Assembly (NCBI GenBank): GCA_964036045.1
Contig: OZ038385.1
Coordinates: forward strand, 40,911,737 to 40,975,736
Origin: Eutreptiella sp. 'Long Island Sound 2002'
Taxonomy: Eukaryota > Euglenozoa > Euglenophyceae > Eutreptiales > Eutreptiaceae
Direction of reading: 5' to 3'
Length of the DNA stretch: 64,000 bases
Both the position numbers and the translations under genes were made by a program. This document shows, in pieces, positions 34,111 through 44,420 of this stretch (positions are counted from its first letter, which is position 1; each line of letters opens with the position of its first letter). The notes below the pieces were generated by a model. It made no database searches and was not told the origin of the DNA. It saw only the letters and a program-made list of their open reading frames with translations.

Positions 34111-34193
34111 TAGACAATGGAACAGAAAGACAGTTGTGTGTTCTTGAGGGTGGCGACCAATGCGCTGTTCATGGCTTTTCCAGTTGTGCATGA

Positions 34194-34345
34194 TGTGTGT
34201 TATGTGAAGGGAAGGTAGTTTGCAACTTTCTTGAGCTAGGGCAGTTTGGGTCACCTAATTCTAAGGGCGTTTCCAAGGGGTTTGCTTGGGGGCTCTTCGG
34301 GGGGAACATAGTCTAAAAGTAGCGCGCACTGCAAAGATTCCCCCT
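34194..34345. repeat. Direct repeat R1, copy 1
   Basis: About 150 bp (GGGAAGGTAGTTTGCAACTT, then GGGGGGAACATAGTCTAAAA) repeated at 34986-35147 at above 95% identity. The two copies bracket about 640 bp. Confidence 0.8.
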
Positions 34346-34371
34346 GCGCATCATGAACGCTCAAGCACGTT

Positions 34372-34512
34372 GTATATGGGGGGAGCCTTAAGCGCAGTGC
34401 GCGTGCAGTGCGCGCGCAGTGCAACTATTTGGGGGTCCGGCCGTATCAGAGACCCATACTTTGGGATACTAGGGGCCCCTAGGGGCATCATGGTGACCCC
34501 TAGTAGAGGTTT
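34372..34512. repeat. Direct repeat R2, copy 2
   Basis: Second copy of 33639-33779. It holds the same GCGCAGTGC iteration and the GGGGCCCCTAGGGG palindrome. Confidence 0.75.
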
Positions 34513-34568
34513 TGACTTCTGATTTTGTCCCCCTTCGTTTGGGTGTGCCAAAGGTGATTGAGTAGATC

Positions 34569-34999
34569 TTGCGGTTCGGCAAGGGTAACCACTTACTAAG
34601 GGATGAGGAAAGTGTAATTATTCAGGATGGGCTTGATGGCCAACCATTCTCTGAAGGCGGCAGTGAAGCGCCAACACTGCAGCCTGCGATTGACCGTTTG
34701 CACCGTGAGAAAAGAGAGAGAGAGAGGTCAAGAAACAAGCAAAACATGCGCAGCACGTCCTAGAAAAGCGGCAACGCACACTGGATGCTTTTTGTGTTGC
34801 TGCGCCCCCTCGGGCCGATGTGGCTTCGTCCAGCTCCAATCTCCCTCAACCCTCTCAGTCCTTGCAACCCCCTGTGGCTACACAATCTCAACCCCAATCC
34901 GATTCTAACCGCAAGGGAAAGGAGAGAGCCCCTTCCTCACAACCGAAACCACTCATGTGGCAGTGGGGCATCGTAAGGAACATGTGTGTGTTATGTTAA
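34569..34999 (+). pseudogene. Coiled-coil / Ser-Gln-rich protein fragment, frameshifted at a GA run
   Basis: Frame one gives RFGKGNHLLRDEESVIIQDG and GSEAPTLQPAIDRLHREKRE. After the GA microsatellite at about 34711-34725 the next frame continues EVKKQAKHAQHVLEKRQRTL, then DAFCVAAPPRADVASSSS, then a Gln/Ser/Pro-rich tail (PPVATQSQPQSDSNRKGKE) to PLMWQWG and TAA at 34997. The join is natural, so slippage in the GA run is the likely break. The helix ending in QRTLDAF followed by a disordered segment recalls N-termini of some DNA transposases, but no nuclease domain is present. It sits exactly between the two R1 repeats. Confidence 0.4.
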
Positions 35000-35147
35000 G
35001 GGAAGGTAGTTTGCAACTTTCTTGAGCTGGGGCAGTTTGGGTCACCTAATTCTAAGGGCGTTTCCAAGGGGTGTGCTTGGGGGCTCTTCGGGGGGAACAT
35101 AGTCTAAAAGTAGCGCGCAGTGCGCGTGCAGTGCAAAGATTCCCCCA
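34986..35147. repeat. Direct repeat R1, copy 2
   Basis: Second copy of 34194-34345, carrying about 10 extra bases of GCGCAGTGC iteration near 35116. Confidence 0.8.
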
Positions 35148-35820
35148 TGGTATACAGCCAACCCCTCACCAGAGTCAGAGAGGTTGTACTGGACGCTGCT
35201 TGTTGCAGGCAACTATGCAGCTCTCATGTATACAGATGACAGGTGCCACTACGAAGAGGGAGAAGGGGATGAAGTGGTGGTGTCAGCGCCCGTGCTGTGG
35301 GCACTCATGTCAGCGGTATGGGGTCTGAGAACGAAATTGGCAACAAAAGGGGTGAGCAACATGAGACTCTGCAGCGTCCAACACAGGGCGTGGACCACGC
35401 ATCAAAGAGTGGGCAGCCTGCCGGGGGTGGGGCTAAGGAGAGTAACCCTCCCCTCGATTTTGGTGTAGAACTGTGCTATGTGACAATCAGCAACGGTGAC
35501 CTCACGCCACACCAAAGATGGTGGTATGAAACAGCGGACGTGCACCACAGGATGAAGGTGCGAGTCCAAGGGTGGGCGCTGCAGCCCAGTACCATAGTGT
35601 GCCTCACCCGTGGCCCCAAGGCCAAGGAGTGGGGGGACACGGTGCAACGAAACATAACTTGCCTGACCAACCAGAACTCAGCCTAACCCGTCCCCACCAC
35701 TGTCTAATTGCAGGTGGCAAAGGAGGTGCCAAGAGGAACTTACAGTTTCAGCATCAGCAGCGAGCGTGGGTGCCACCAGCCTGGCAGGGTAAAGGGAAGG
35801 GTAAGGGGTGGCACTGGTAA
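35145..35820 (+). pseudogene. Unknown ORF in two frames with possible terminal exon
   Basis: Frame one reads PWYTANPSPESERLYWTLLV, then AGNYAALMYTDDRCHYEEGE, to VLWALMSAVWGLRTKLATKG and closes at 35468. The next frame takes over with LDFGVELCYVTISNGDLTPH, HHRMKVRVQGWALQPSTIVC, and closes at 35686. After a TTGCAG acceptor-like site at 35713 a basic Gly/Lys tail follows (PPAWQGKGKGKGWHW). The composition is convincing but no domain is recognised. One frameshift near 35450 is needed. It may belong to a mobile element, given the neighbours. Confidence 0.35.
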
Positions 35821-35992
35821 AGGAGTACACAAGAGAACCGGCGGACGGATGAAGGAGTGATGCATGAACGAGCTGAGTTGTGCTTGTGTAGTTGCATGTA
35901 TGAAGGAAGACGTTGCTGAGATAACTCCAAGCTGAAGCCCGTCACATACAGGACCCTGGGCAGACGGTGTGGCGCACCGCATAACGCGCAGC

Positions 35993-36255
<263 letters not shown>

Positions 36256-36303
36256 CTCACGCTCTCTCTTTCTGCTGACATGGCAGTCTCAATCTGCGCC
36301 GTT

Positions 36304-36319
36304 TCATTTCTCCCCCCAG
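36304..36319 (+). promoter_or_regulatory. Polypyrimidine-AG acceptor-like site
   Basis: TTTCATTTCTCCCCCCAG ends at 36319, 38 bases before the ATG of the GC-rich ORF. Confidence 0.35.
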
Positions 36320-36357
36320 AGATTTGCATGGTCCCCAGAAGGTGTGCCTAGTAACGC

Positions 36358-37356
36358 ATGGTCTTCCTTCAGCTCGACCAGGCCCAGGGCTCCCCCCCAC
36401 TCCGACGCCAAGCGAGGAGGGAGCCCCGCCCCAAGCCAGACAGCCCCCAGTCAGGCCCCGGCAGCCCCCACTCCGGCCCCACGCTGCTGGTGCCTGGCGC
36501 GCTGCCCTCCGTGCATGACACCCTCGGGCCTGCGGAGCAGGGGCTGGAGGCCTCGCTGTCGGACCTGGTCTGGGAGCTGCCCCCTGCCCCATGCCAAGAC
36601 GGCAACAGTCCTGCGTCCGCAATCCGCTCCGCAAGCCCCTCGCCGCACCGAGTCGAGCGTTTGGGGCCGGAACGGCCCGCGAATACGCGGCCCACGCTGC
36701 TGGGGCGGAGCCTGAGCCTCCTGGCGGCCCCTCTGCGGCCCGGGGCCTGCCCCGCGGCGCCGGGGCTGGATCGAGCGTCCCCCGCCGCCGCGGGGGCGCT
36801 GCGGGGGCGCTCCACCAGCACTCCCCAGCTCGCGGCCCCGCACATCGTTGTCCACGCCGCGCCGGCACCCAAAGCCAGCGCGGCCCCCGAGACTGGGGGG
36901 GGCATCAGCGCGCTCAAGCCCCGGTCCCTGGATGGCGGCGCGCAGGGGCACATGCTGGACGTCCCGGGGGCCGCGGGGTCGCCGCCGGGGCCGCTGGGGA
37001 TGCGCCCCGGCCTCATGGTGCGGCACCTCCGTCGGGAATCCGGCGGCGGGCAGAACCTCATGGCACTGCCGGGGGGCCCGGAATCGCCGCCCCCCGCGCC
37101 CGAGCCCCCCCAGAGCCTCGCGCAGGGGTCCCCCAAGGGGTCCCCCAAGGGCCTGGGCGCCCCCGCGTTGCTTGCCCCGGGGCCACCGCAGAGCCCGCCC
37201 TCGCGGACCGACGGTGGGTCGGCCCTGCGCACCCCCCCCCTCGAGCCCTGCTCGGCCCGGGTGCTGCCCCTTGCCGCCTCCCCCAGCACCCGTGCCACCC
37301 GCCGCACCATCCATCAGCCCCTCGAGGCCCTGCCGACCCCGGCATCGCCCGCCTGA
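36358..37356 (+). CDS. Pro/Ala/Gly-rich protein in a GC-rich island (hypothetical)
   Basis: A 332-residue ORF starting at an ATG. Composition is strongly Pro/Ala/Gly/Ser with short ordered islands: GLEASLSDLVWELPPAP, RRSLSLLAAPLRPG-like text, and GQNLMALPGGPESPPPAPEP. It is probably a disordered protein. The DNA from about 36380 to 37360 is far richer in GC than anything else here. That alone keeps stops rare, and overlapping ORFs of similar length exist on both strands (36369-37310 minus is 313 codons). I prefer this frame because it has an ATG, a polypyrimidine-AG site just upstream, short Ser/Pro repeats (QGSPKGSPKG), and isolated acidic/hydrophobic helices. No domain is recognised. Reality as a gene is uncertain. 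Confidence 0.35.
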   Translation: MVFLQLDQAQGSPPLRRQARREPRPKPDSPQSGPGSPHSGPTLLVPGALPSVHDTLGPAEQGLEASLSDLVWELPPAPCQDGNSPASAIRSASPSPHRVERLGPERPANTRPTLLGRSLSLLAAPLRPGACPAAPGLDRASPAAAGALRGRSTSTPQLAAPHIVVHAAPAPKASAAPETGGGISALKPRSLDGGAQGHMLDVPGAAGSPPGPLGMRPGLMVRHLRRESGGGQNLMALPGGPESPPPAPEPPQSLAQGSPKGSPKGLGAPALLAPGPPQSPPSRTDGGSALRTPPLEPCSARVLPLAASPSTRATRRTIHQPLEALPTPASPA

Positions 37357-39714
37357 GCCCGGGCACGGCGGTCGACCAGCGCCGTGCGAAGACCAGGAGC
37401 GGGTGGCTGGCGTTCTGCCGTTCGGAGGTTCTCCGCTTATTCCGGGGCATCTTTGCCTCTTGTCCCTTGTTGACGGTGTTGTCGGAACAGAGGCACACGT
37501 GATGGGGCGTCACCATCAAAACACCCACTCGCAAGGGCAACGGGAACGCCATGCGCATCGTAGGCCTCCCACGTCGTCCGTGCGCCCTGCACGGGCAGGC
37601 TGCACTGTGGCGCAGTGCCCACAAACCACGCCATCACGGCCGACCCGCAGAAGGCCCGTGGGGAGAGGCATCCGAATAGTGCAGAACTCTTCCGCACAGA
37701 AACATGACGTGGAATGATTGACATTGGGCATTGGAGTGCCGCACTTGTCAGATGACTCTGCAACACAACAACTTCCTGCTCTCCATAAGGCCTCTTTTGT
37801 TGCGGATGGAGTCATAAGCACCAGCATCGCAATTTGGTTCTGGCACCCGCGAGCACAGCACAGCGCCACACACCGGGGACCGCTGCAGGCGCACACACGG
37901 TTTGCTCAGGGGGTCTGGGTCCAGCGGAGGAGGGTGACCGGATTGTGACATGTCACGATACATAGGCTTGGCCCTGTGGGACCTCCCAACTCCTGCAACA
38001 GATGGTGACGGCCCAAAAGGGTTTTTATGACAGCATCCCCAGTCCAGTCTCCAGCACCCCAGAATGTTGTGCCACGGCTCCTGGTGGACATCATGCTCTT
38101 TGGCACGCCACTTTGCACCTTCCACGCGCAGGTCCTATTGCTCACTCAGACCACCATAGGCCGAAAAAAGACTGCCTGCCATCATCCTGAAAAATGTAAG
38201 TCGGATGCTGCATGCCGCCAGTGGCAGAGCCGTGGGGCACCCTCAGCCCAAGCGATTGTTCTCGCCGTGGCAGCAACCTACCCCCTTATGGGTGGCAGAG
38301 TGTTGGTGTAGCTGTCATTCCATGTGCTCTTGTGTTCTGGGGGGTGTGCTGGGCCGTTGGACACCCTTTTGTAGTCATCCAGGGGTAGGGGTGGCTTAGA
38401 TCCGCACCGTGTGTTCCATGGTACGTGCCGCGCGGGAACACGGGCCTGTCCAAACACGGTGACCCGGTGTTCCCGCACTTTTGCCCCCTGAACCACACCC
38501 TGGCCCGTGTTGGGACACGGGGACGGGGGTGTACGTTGGGTAACTGCGAGTCTGACAACCCCTGTGACAACCTTCTGGGCCCCTGACCTCACGGGATCTG
38601 GACTGCACTGATGTCAGAGCCTTCTTATGCCACTCTGGACCTGAATCGGAGCTTGTCTTTCGGTGATCTCCATCCACTGCACTCGGAGTCTCAATTTGTT
38701 CAGCAGCACAAACTGCACCAGCGTGCTCACACAGTGTGCACTGGGGCGACCGCACCGGCGCATCAGGAAGTAAAAAACACAAGCCCTTGCAGCCGATCTT
38801 TATCTTACGTGACTATCGCGGCAACTCAAAGGGAACCAGCACCAGTGATGGATATAACGGGGGGGTGGGCCCGGACGCCCCCCCCTACCCCCCTCTGTGG
38901 TCACAAAAGAGGTCACCAAAAGTGGTCACATAAAAAAAAGTGGCCAAACCCCCCGGTTTGGGCAGCCCTCAGCCCATATGTGTACATGGGGGGGCGGAGG
39001 CAGGGCACAGAGCACTTTTGTCATTCCACGGCATTCAATGTCATTCACTGTCATCACTCACAGGAATGGTATTGTCCGGCTCACTGTTGCTAGCACTATT
39101 TGAGCTGTCATTATCACTGTCACTATCACTGTCGCTGCTACTCAGTGACCCTGTGGTAATAGATGCAAAGGAGGACAAAGTGCCTGCTCCAGCCGACATG
39201 TCAGCCAGATTTTCATTGTAATCAACTGACTCACGCAGTGTGTTGCTGTCTTTCCTCACCCCACCTTTATCTTCACGTGGCTTGCAAACAGTGTACAAAT
39301 ACCAGCAGTCGCAAAAAAGTGTGCAGCAGAAGAAGGAACAGCAACAGTAAATTTGCAGTACAGGCAGGCAGGCACACAAGACATTTTACCGTTGTTTGGT
39401 CACAATATTTTCGGGGCTTCCAAGTCCCCACTGTGGCCCTTTAAGTTTATTGTGACCAGTTACAAAAAATCACCTTCCCCCCCCTAGACCCGGACCTTCC
39501 AAGTAGCGCCAAACTTATATCCATCCCTGACCAGCACGCGTGGCTCCAGCAGCAGTAGCAGCAATCCTATGCATGGCAGACTCCATTGAATCAGGAACAG
39601 AACCGGAGGACTTTGCAGCACAGAGGGAGGCTCGGCTCGGGGACAGACCTTCAGCTTAAGCAGGCGAGTGCCTGTAGTACTGCCACTTGGCTACGCGAGC
39701 GAGCGCGCCGAGGT
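37357..39714. other. No gene recognised
   Basis: TTCCGGGGCATCTTTGCCT at 37440 recurs as TTCCGGGGCGTCTTTGCCT at 43481. An Asp/Ser-rich ORF on the minus strand at 39041-39379 has a Cys/hydrophobic start and a long SDSDSDSDNDSS run, but the latter is a CACTGTCACTAT-type simple sequence. I would not call it a gene. Confidence 0.4.
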
Positions 39715-40079
39715 ATCCCCCACCCCTTTGTATGAGCTACGCCCTTGTCCAAGCTACAGTAGGCGTAGGGACCGTAATAATTTTGTACGTAATTTAAGTA
39801 CGTGCGAAATGTAGTGCGGCCACATAAGACATGGGTTTGTCGGCACATTTTCCAATATCAGCATATGTGGCCCCCTGCTGGTGCACCAGGAATTTTTTTT
39901 TTTTTAGTCTGATGCATCCCATAGGTCCTGAATTGCCAATTTCAGCACATGTGGCCTGCGCACGTGTGTGTCGGCAGTTGTATGTGTTGCGCGCAAGCCA
40001 CGCCCTTGTCCAAGCTACAGTAGGCGAAGGGACCATAATAATTGTGTACATTGGCCTAGCTTATACAAGGGGGGGGGTA
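39715..40079. repeat. Terminal fragments of the 22.5-23.1 kb element family
   Basis: GCCCTTGTCCAAGCTACAGT occurs twice in direct orientation (39741 and 40002, 261 bp apart). Between them lies a 59-bp match (39797-39855) to the tail of the GIY-YIG element at 22548-22606. The order suggests two elements joined, or a tandem end structure as seen in Penelope-type insertions. Confidence 0.55.
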
Positions 40080-42037
40080 CAACCGAACATGGGCAGCAGT
40101 TGACAGGCACGACCGGTCAGCCTGCCAGCCTGCATTGCCAGGGAAACATGTGGGACAAGGAGTGCAAGTCTGGGAAGCCCACGGGCGTGGCAGTCTCCCA
40201 CTGCATAACCTGGTTTCAGACTCCGCTACTCCCCACTGCGTGTCAGACCCACTGCCACAGTCATGTGTGGGGTCATTGTAGAACTGGACGGCGGTGAACC
40301 TTGATTCCAAGAGGTTGTCGGGAGTACCGTATGGTGAGCAGGATACGGCAACTCATCTTGGTCTGGACCAAAAAAAATACCTGTGGGACAATGAGTGCAA
40401 AGCCCGAAATGGGCTGTGAGCGGGGGCAGGCGGTGGCCAAGTATCTCTATGCCAGTCAGACCCGCTGTCTTCGCATGTTCTGCATCACGGCCACAGGGGT
40501 CCGGAGCAGCGATGCATGTAATTGGGGTGTGTGGGTGGCTCGGACCCCCCTCCCTCCCCCGATATCTGTCACGATGTCCGTCATGATATAACACCCGGGG
40601 TCTAGACCTGTTCACAGCTCACCCGATGCACATACGCCTGTGGGGCGTGTTGCAGCAGCACAAGAGGCATGGCACAAGAGGTGGACGTGGGGGCCGCAGC
40701 CCAAGCCGTGGGTATTTGGAGCGTTGCAGACCACCGCTGTGTTCAGTGTCACTGTCACCGTCGCCGTGTTCCTGCCTCATCACTGCTGTCGTTCTGACGG
40801 GTACCTGTGGTCCTCCTTCTTCCATTTGCCCTTTTGCTTGACGGGGCTTCCTCACGTTCTTGGCACAGGGATGCGGCACGTTGACCGCATGTGAGGCAGG
40901 GCATTGGTAGCCCGAGCCGCCTGAGGTAGACCGCCCTCCATATATAACTGGACAAAGCACATGCGGATCAGTTCACCACTGCAGCGATCGGCTGCAACGG
41001 CGTGCTGGTCCATGAGGCAGTGCACGCCAATGTGGGACACCAACGGTGTGAAGGGCGTGATATAACAATCCTGCGAGAAGCCGCAGGTGTCGATACTGCC
41101 TCCAAAATGGGGAGGCAACTTGGCTCATCCCAAAGCGATGCCTCGTCCAGTTTGTGTGCATTGCCTGCACACCATCCCCCAACTGCACTCAGCTCAAACA
41201 CTGAATGGGGATATACCAATTTGCACACCACTGGGGCTGCACTCCCGTGTGTATGTAATGCCCCTCAAGGCAGACCATGGTGAGCCATAGGTGTTAAGTC
41301 AATCGGTGATAAGTGTTCCAGCTGTTTGGAAGTTGGCAGAGGGGCGGGGTGCCTGGACTTTTGCATGTGTCGCGTGCTGTCACAGTTCATTGTATAGCTG
41401 GGGGGGGGGGGGGGGGCACAGGCAAAACCATGACTGGACTGCCCCCCCCCCCCCGGTACACAGCATAGCTGTTCTCCACAGCTAGGGTCGGTCGCCCAGC
41501 CCCAGAGGACGGGGCAGAACAGATGTCCTGTGATACATGGGGGAAGTGCCTGCACTGTCTGTGCACAGTGTAGACGTGGCAGAGAAATTGCACATCTTGT
41601 CCGCCGGTGACAGCTCAGCTCCCGGCATGCCACTTGGTGTCTCAGCTTCGCTATTTCGAGTGATAACTTAGCGATTTTGGATTCCACAGCAGCACATGGG
41701 CAGCCTTTGTTGGTGCCCCTGCCCCCCCTCCCCCCTTTTAACCCGCAGCATTCAACTGCGGCACCGGTGCACTGACCACGAGGGTACTGGCTGTACCAGA
41801 TATGCAACTGTTCAAGGACCATGTACAGACCGAGGGGTGAATTTATTTTTCGGAAATTGAGAGGCACTTTGAGTTTCCACATGACTCTAATTGCACAACA
41901 ACCAAAGGGAAGGTGTGTTTGGGGCCTGGAACCGCGATCCAGGTCAGTGGGAAGCTGTTTTGTTGAAAAAATCGGTCCGCTGATTTGTTCCGCCGATTTG
42001 TGGGGATGTTCTCGCCGATTTGGGGGGGGAGGGTTGC
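40080..42037. other. No gene recognised
   Basis: Contains poly-G (41401-41416) and poly-C (41442-41454) runs facing each other. A stretch at 41605-41720 is a diverged copy of 42490-42605 (GACAGCTC, then ATTTTGGA-TTCCACAGCAGC). No gene-like ORF was found. Confidence 0.45.
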
Positions 42038-42345
42038 ACCTCACCTCTCCTTACCTCACCTCACCTCACCTCACCTCACCTCACCTCACCTCACCTCACC
42101 TCACCTCACCTCACCTCACCTCACCTCACCTCACCTCACCTCACCTCACCTCACCTCACCTCACCTCACCTCACCTCACCTCACCTCACCTCACCTCGCC
42201 ACACCTCTCGCCTCACCTCGCTTCGCCAGCTCAGCTCAGCTCAGCTCAGCACACCTCACCTCACCTCACCTCAACACACCTCACCTCTCCTTACCTCACC
42301 CCACCCCACCCCACCCCACCGCACCTCACCTCACCTCCCCCAAAA
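42038..42345. repeat. TCACC pentanucleotide microsatellite
   Basis: An essentially perfect TCACC array at 42053-42196 (about 28 units), then a degenerate part with AGCTC and CACCC variants. Long ORFs across it (TSPHL repeats) are artefacts. Confidence 0.95.
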
Positions 42346-42677
42346 AGGATGGCGTGCTGCTTCCACTGAGCCGGCAAGACTGGCTGAAGTCGGGGGCTAG
42401 CTGAGGACAGTTCCACGTAAGGAGGGGGTGGCTGCACGGAGCACGCGCGGTGCGCGCGAGGACAGAGGGCTCACACATCGTTGGTTGCCGGCGACAGCTC
42501 TGTCCCGACGTGTGCCGCTCAGTCAATTTCGCGGTTTTGCCGAATAACTCCGCGACTTTGGAGTCCACAGCAGCGCATTGGTCGCTTTTGGTGCTGGAGC
42601 CCTTGAGCGCACTGTGCGTGCACCTTGCAGCCGTTCCCTCTTGCGCCACCGAGCCCCCCCCCACCCCCGCACGTTCC

Positions 42678-42775
42678 CTCAGCTATAACTGCGATATGGG
42701 CTCCGATAGGCCCTTGTGACCACCATGTGGGTCTGGTGCTCTCCTGAGGCCTTCACGGACATCCTCTCCACAATA
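42678..42775. repeat. Dispersed direct repeat, copy 1
   Basis: CCTCAGCTATAACTGCGATA and onward (GGGCTCCGATAGGCCCTTGT, CACGGACATCCTCT) recurs at 46108-46206 at about 90% identity. Confidence 0.7.
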
Positions 42776-43624
42776 CAATCTCCCTCTCCCACGTCGGGCA
42801 ACGCATCCCCCATAACATGCTACAATGGGTTGCGAGCCCCCTCGCCCCACTGTGATATTTCACTGCACCCCCTTGCAGACCCCTCCCTTTGCGCAAGCAC
42901 GGCCTTGTCTAGGCACGGGGCGGGTGTTGAACCGCTGTTTGTAGGATTTTTGGGGACCGCTTGGTTTTGGTGGTCTTGAATGGAGGATTGGGTGTTTGTG
43001 ACGCGGCAAGAGGGGCACAGTCGTGTCTCTGATTGTGCATTCTGTTCGTAACAATTGTACCGCACATTGCAACGCAAGGCCAAACACGTTGTGATTGCGG
43101 AACGATGGAGCACTGGTTGCGTCTGGCGTGAGGTCAGGACCAGGCCGTTCATTTCAAGACCCAACGTCATGGCCAGTTCACGTCGGAGGTCACCTGTAGC
43201 CCCTCTGTTTCCGCCATGGGCTCTGGGCCCCGGCCGTCCCATTGGGTCACCCGGGGACAAGGGCAGGAGGTTATTGCGATGCCGTACACTGTTGTGTGCC
43301 CTGGCAGGCCAGGTCATCTGCCACCTCATCCCCCGCCACATTGAGAGCGGACGGCGCCCATCGTGGCCGTACCATCCGCTGCATCATGCCTCTCTCGTGT
43401 TTTTGAAGCACGCACATGTGAAATGTAATCTTTGCCCTCCTCTTTTCTGTGCCTTCTACAGATCGGAGTGTCTCTCCTGATTCCGGGGCGTCTTTGCCTT
43501 TTGTTTTTATCGGCGTTCCCCACGGCCCATTGCCGGTGAGGGTGTCCCAAGGCTTGGAGGAGCGTTCTTGTTGACTCTGCAGCTTTCTTTTGATTTTGAC
43601 ACCCAATCATTGATGGTTTCTGTT
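42776..43624. other. No gene recognised
   Basis: Overlapping ORFs on both strands (43055-43480 plus, 42820-43341 minus), neither with a domain or clear coding character. Confidence 0.4.
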
Positions 43625-44195
43625 CATACCCCCCCCCCCCCCCGCCCCTTGCAATCCCCCCCCCCCCTTGGGGGGGGAACGGTCACTTGGCCCAAAAAGC
43701 ATAGGAAATACTGGGCGTCGGAGGTGCCAAAGAAAATTGTTATAGGGCGTCAAAGGCGCCGAAGCTGATTTACACTGTGATACTGTGGTACAGATTTGTG
43801 GTGCAATCCCCCCCCCTCCCCCAAGGGGGGGAACCATCACCTCATGACCCCCCCCCCCTGGGGGGGAAGCTGCCTGACAAAATGGGGGAGATTGCAAGGT
43901 GGGGGGGGCGTAAGCAGTTCCGCTCTTTCATGTTCCTCCCTTTTGATGAATCACCTCGAAGAGAGGTTGTTAGATCAAGCGCAGGCGCGGGCGTCATATA
44001 CCCCCCTTTTTTGGGGTCATTCGCGTAGCATACCCCAAGGCATGATATTGGATGTCCAACCCCTTGTAAAATCATTATTTTGCCCAATAAGAGCATCCCC
44101 CAATGGATTTTTTGATTTTGAGGCCTCTATCCCCTAAAACTGGATATCACTTTTTTGAGGGGGGGTGGGGGGGGGTGGGGGGGGGGGGGGTCAAA
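43625..44195. repeat. Cluster of C-run/G-run palindromes
   Basis: Three C-run-then-G-run hairpins occur at about 43655-43679, 43808-43830 and 43847-43868. The first two share flanks (GCAATCC before, GGGAAC then TCAC after). Two further homopolymer clusters lie at 43629-43646 and 44158-44191. No gene is present. Confidence 0.6.
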
Positions 44196-44250
44196 AGTTT
44201 TTGCTTAATAGGCTACAAGCAGTGGGGACGCACAGTGCTGGTAACACGGC

Positions 44251-44317
44251 CAGCGGTCCAATGGTAACGCAGCCGATACTGGATGTGCAGGCGTCGGTTC
44301 AAATCCTGGGCCGCTGA
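44251..44317 (+). repeat. tRNA-like element with paired acceptor stem
   Basis: CAGCGGT (44251-44257) pairs with GCCGCTG (44310-44316) to make a 7-bp acceptor stem (one G-T pair) with A as discriminator. GTCGGTTCAAATCC supplies the B box. The D-arm is short, the anticodon arm is not convincing and the T-stem has mismatches. I take it as a tRNA-derived repeat or pseudogene, though it is the best-formed of the four here. Confidence 0.45.
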
Positions 44318-44344
44318 CTTTTAGCGCCGCCGCCGGCGGCGGCG

Positions 44345-44420
44345 CAAAAGTGGGCAGTTTGGGGTTCGAACCGGCGACCACACGGATGCCGGTCGGCTGC
44401 GTTTCCACCCGGCCGCTACT
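44345..44420 (-). repeat. tRNA-like element, convergent with its neighbour
   Basis: On the minus strand TAGCGGCCGGGTGG (44405-44418) fits an A box and GGTTCGAACCCC (44361-44372) a B box, with natural spacing. No acceptor stem is evident. A GCCGCCGCCGGCGGCGGC palindrome separates it from the plus-strand element. Confidence 0.45.

Noticed and set aside
41821-42404. TSPHL repeat ORFs across the TCACC tract
   Set aside because: Pentanucleotide microsatellite that is open in all frames.
44251-44317. Functional tRNA gene
   Set aside because: The acceptor stem and B box are good, but the T-stem is mispaired, the D-arm is too short and no clear anticodon loop is present.
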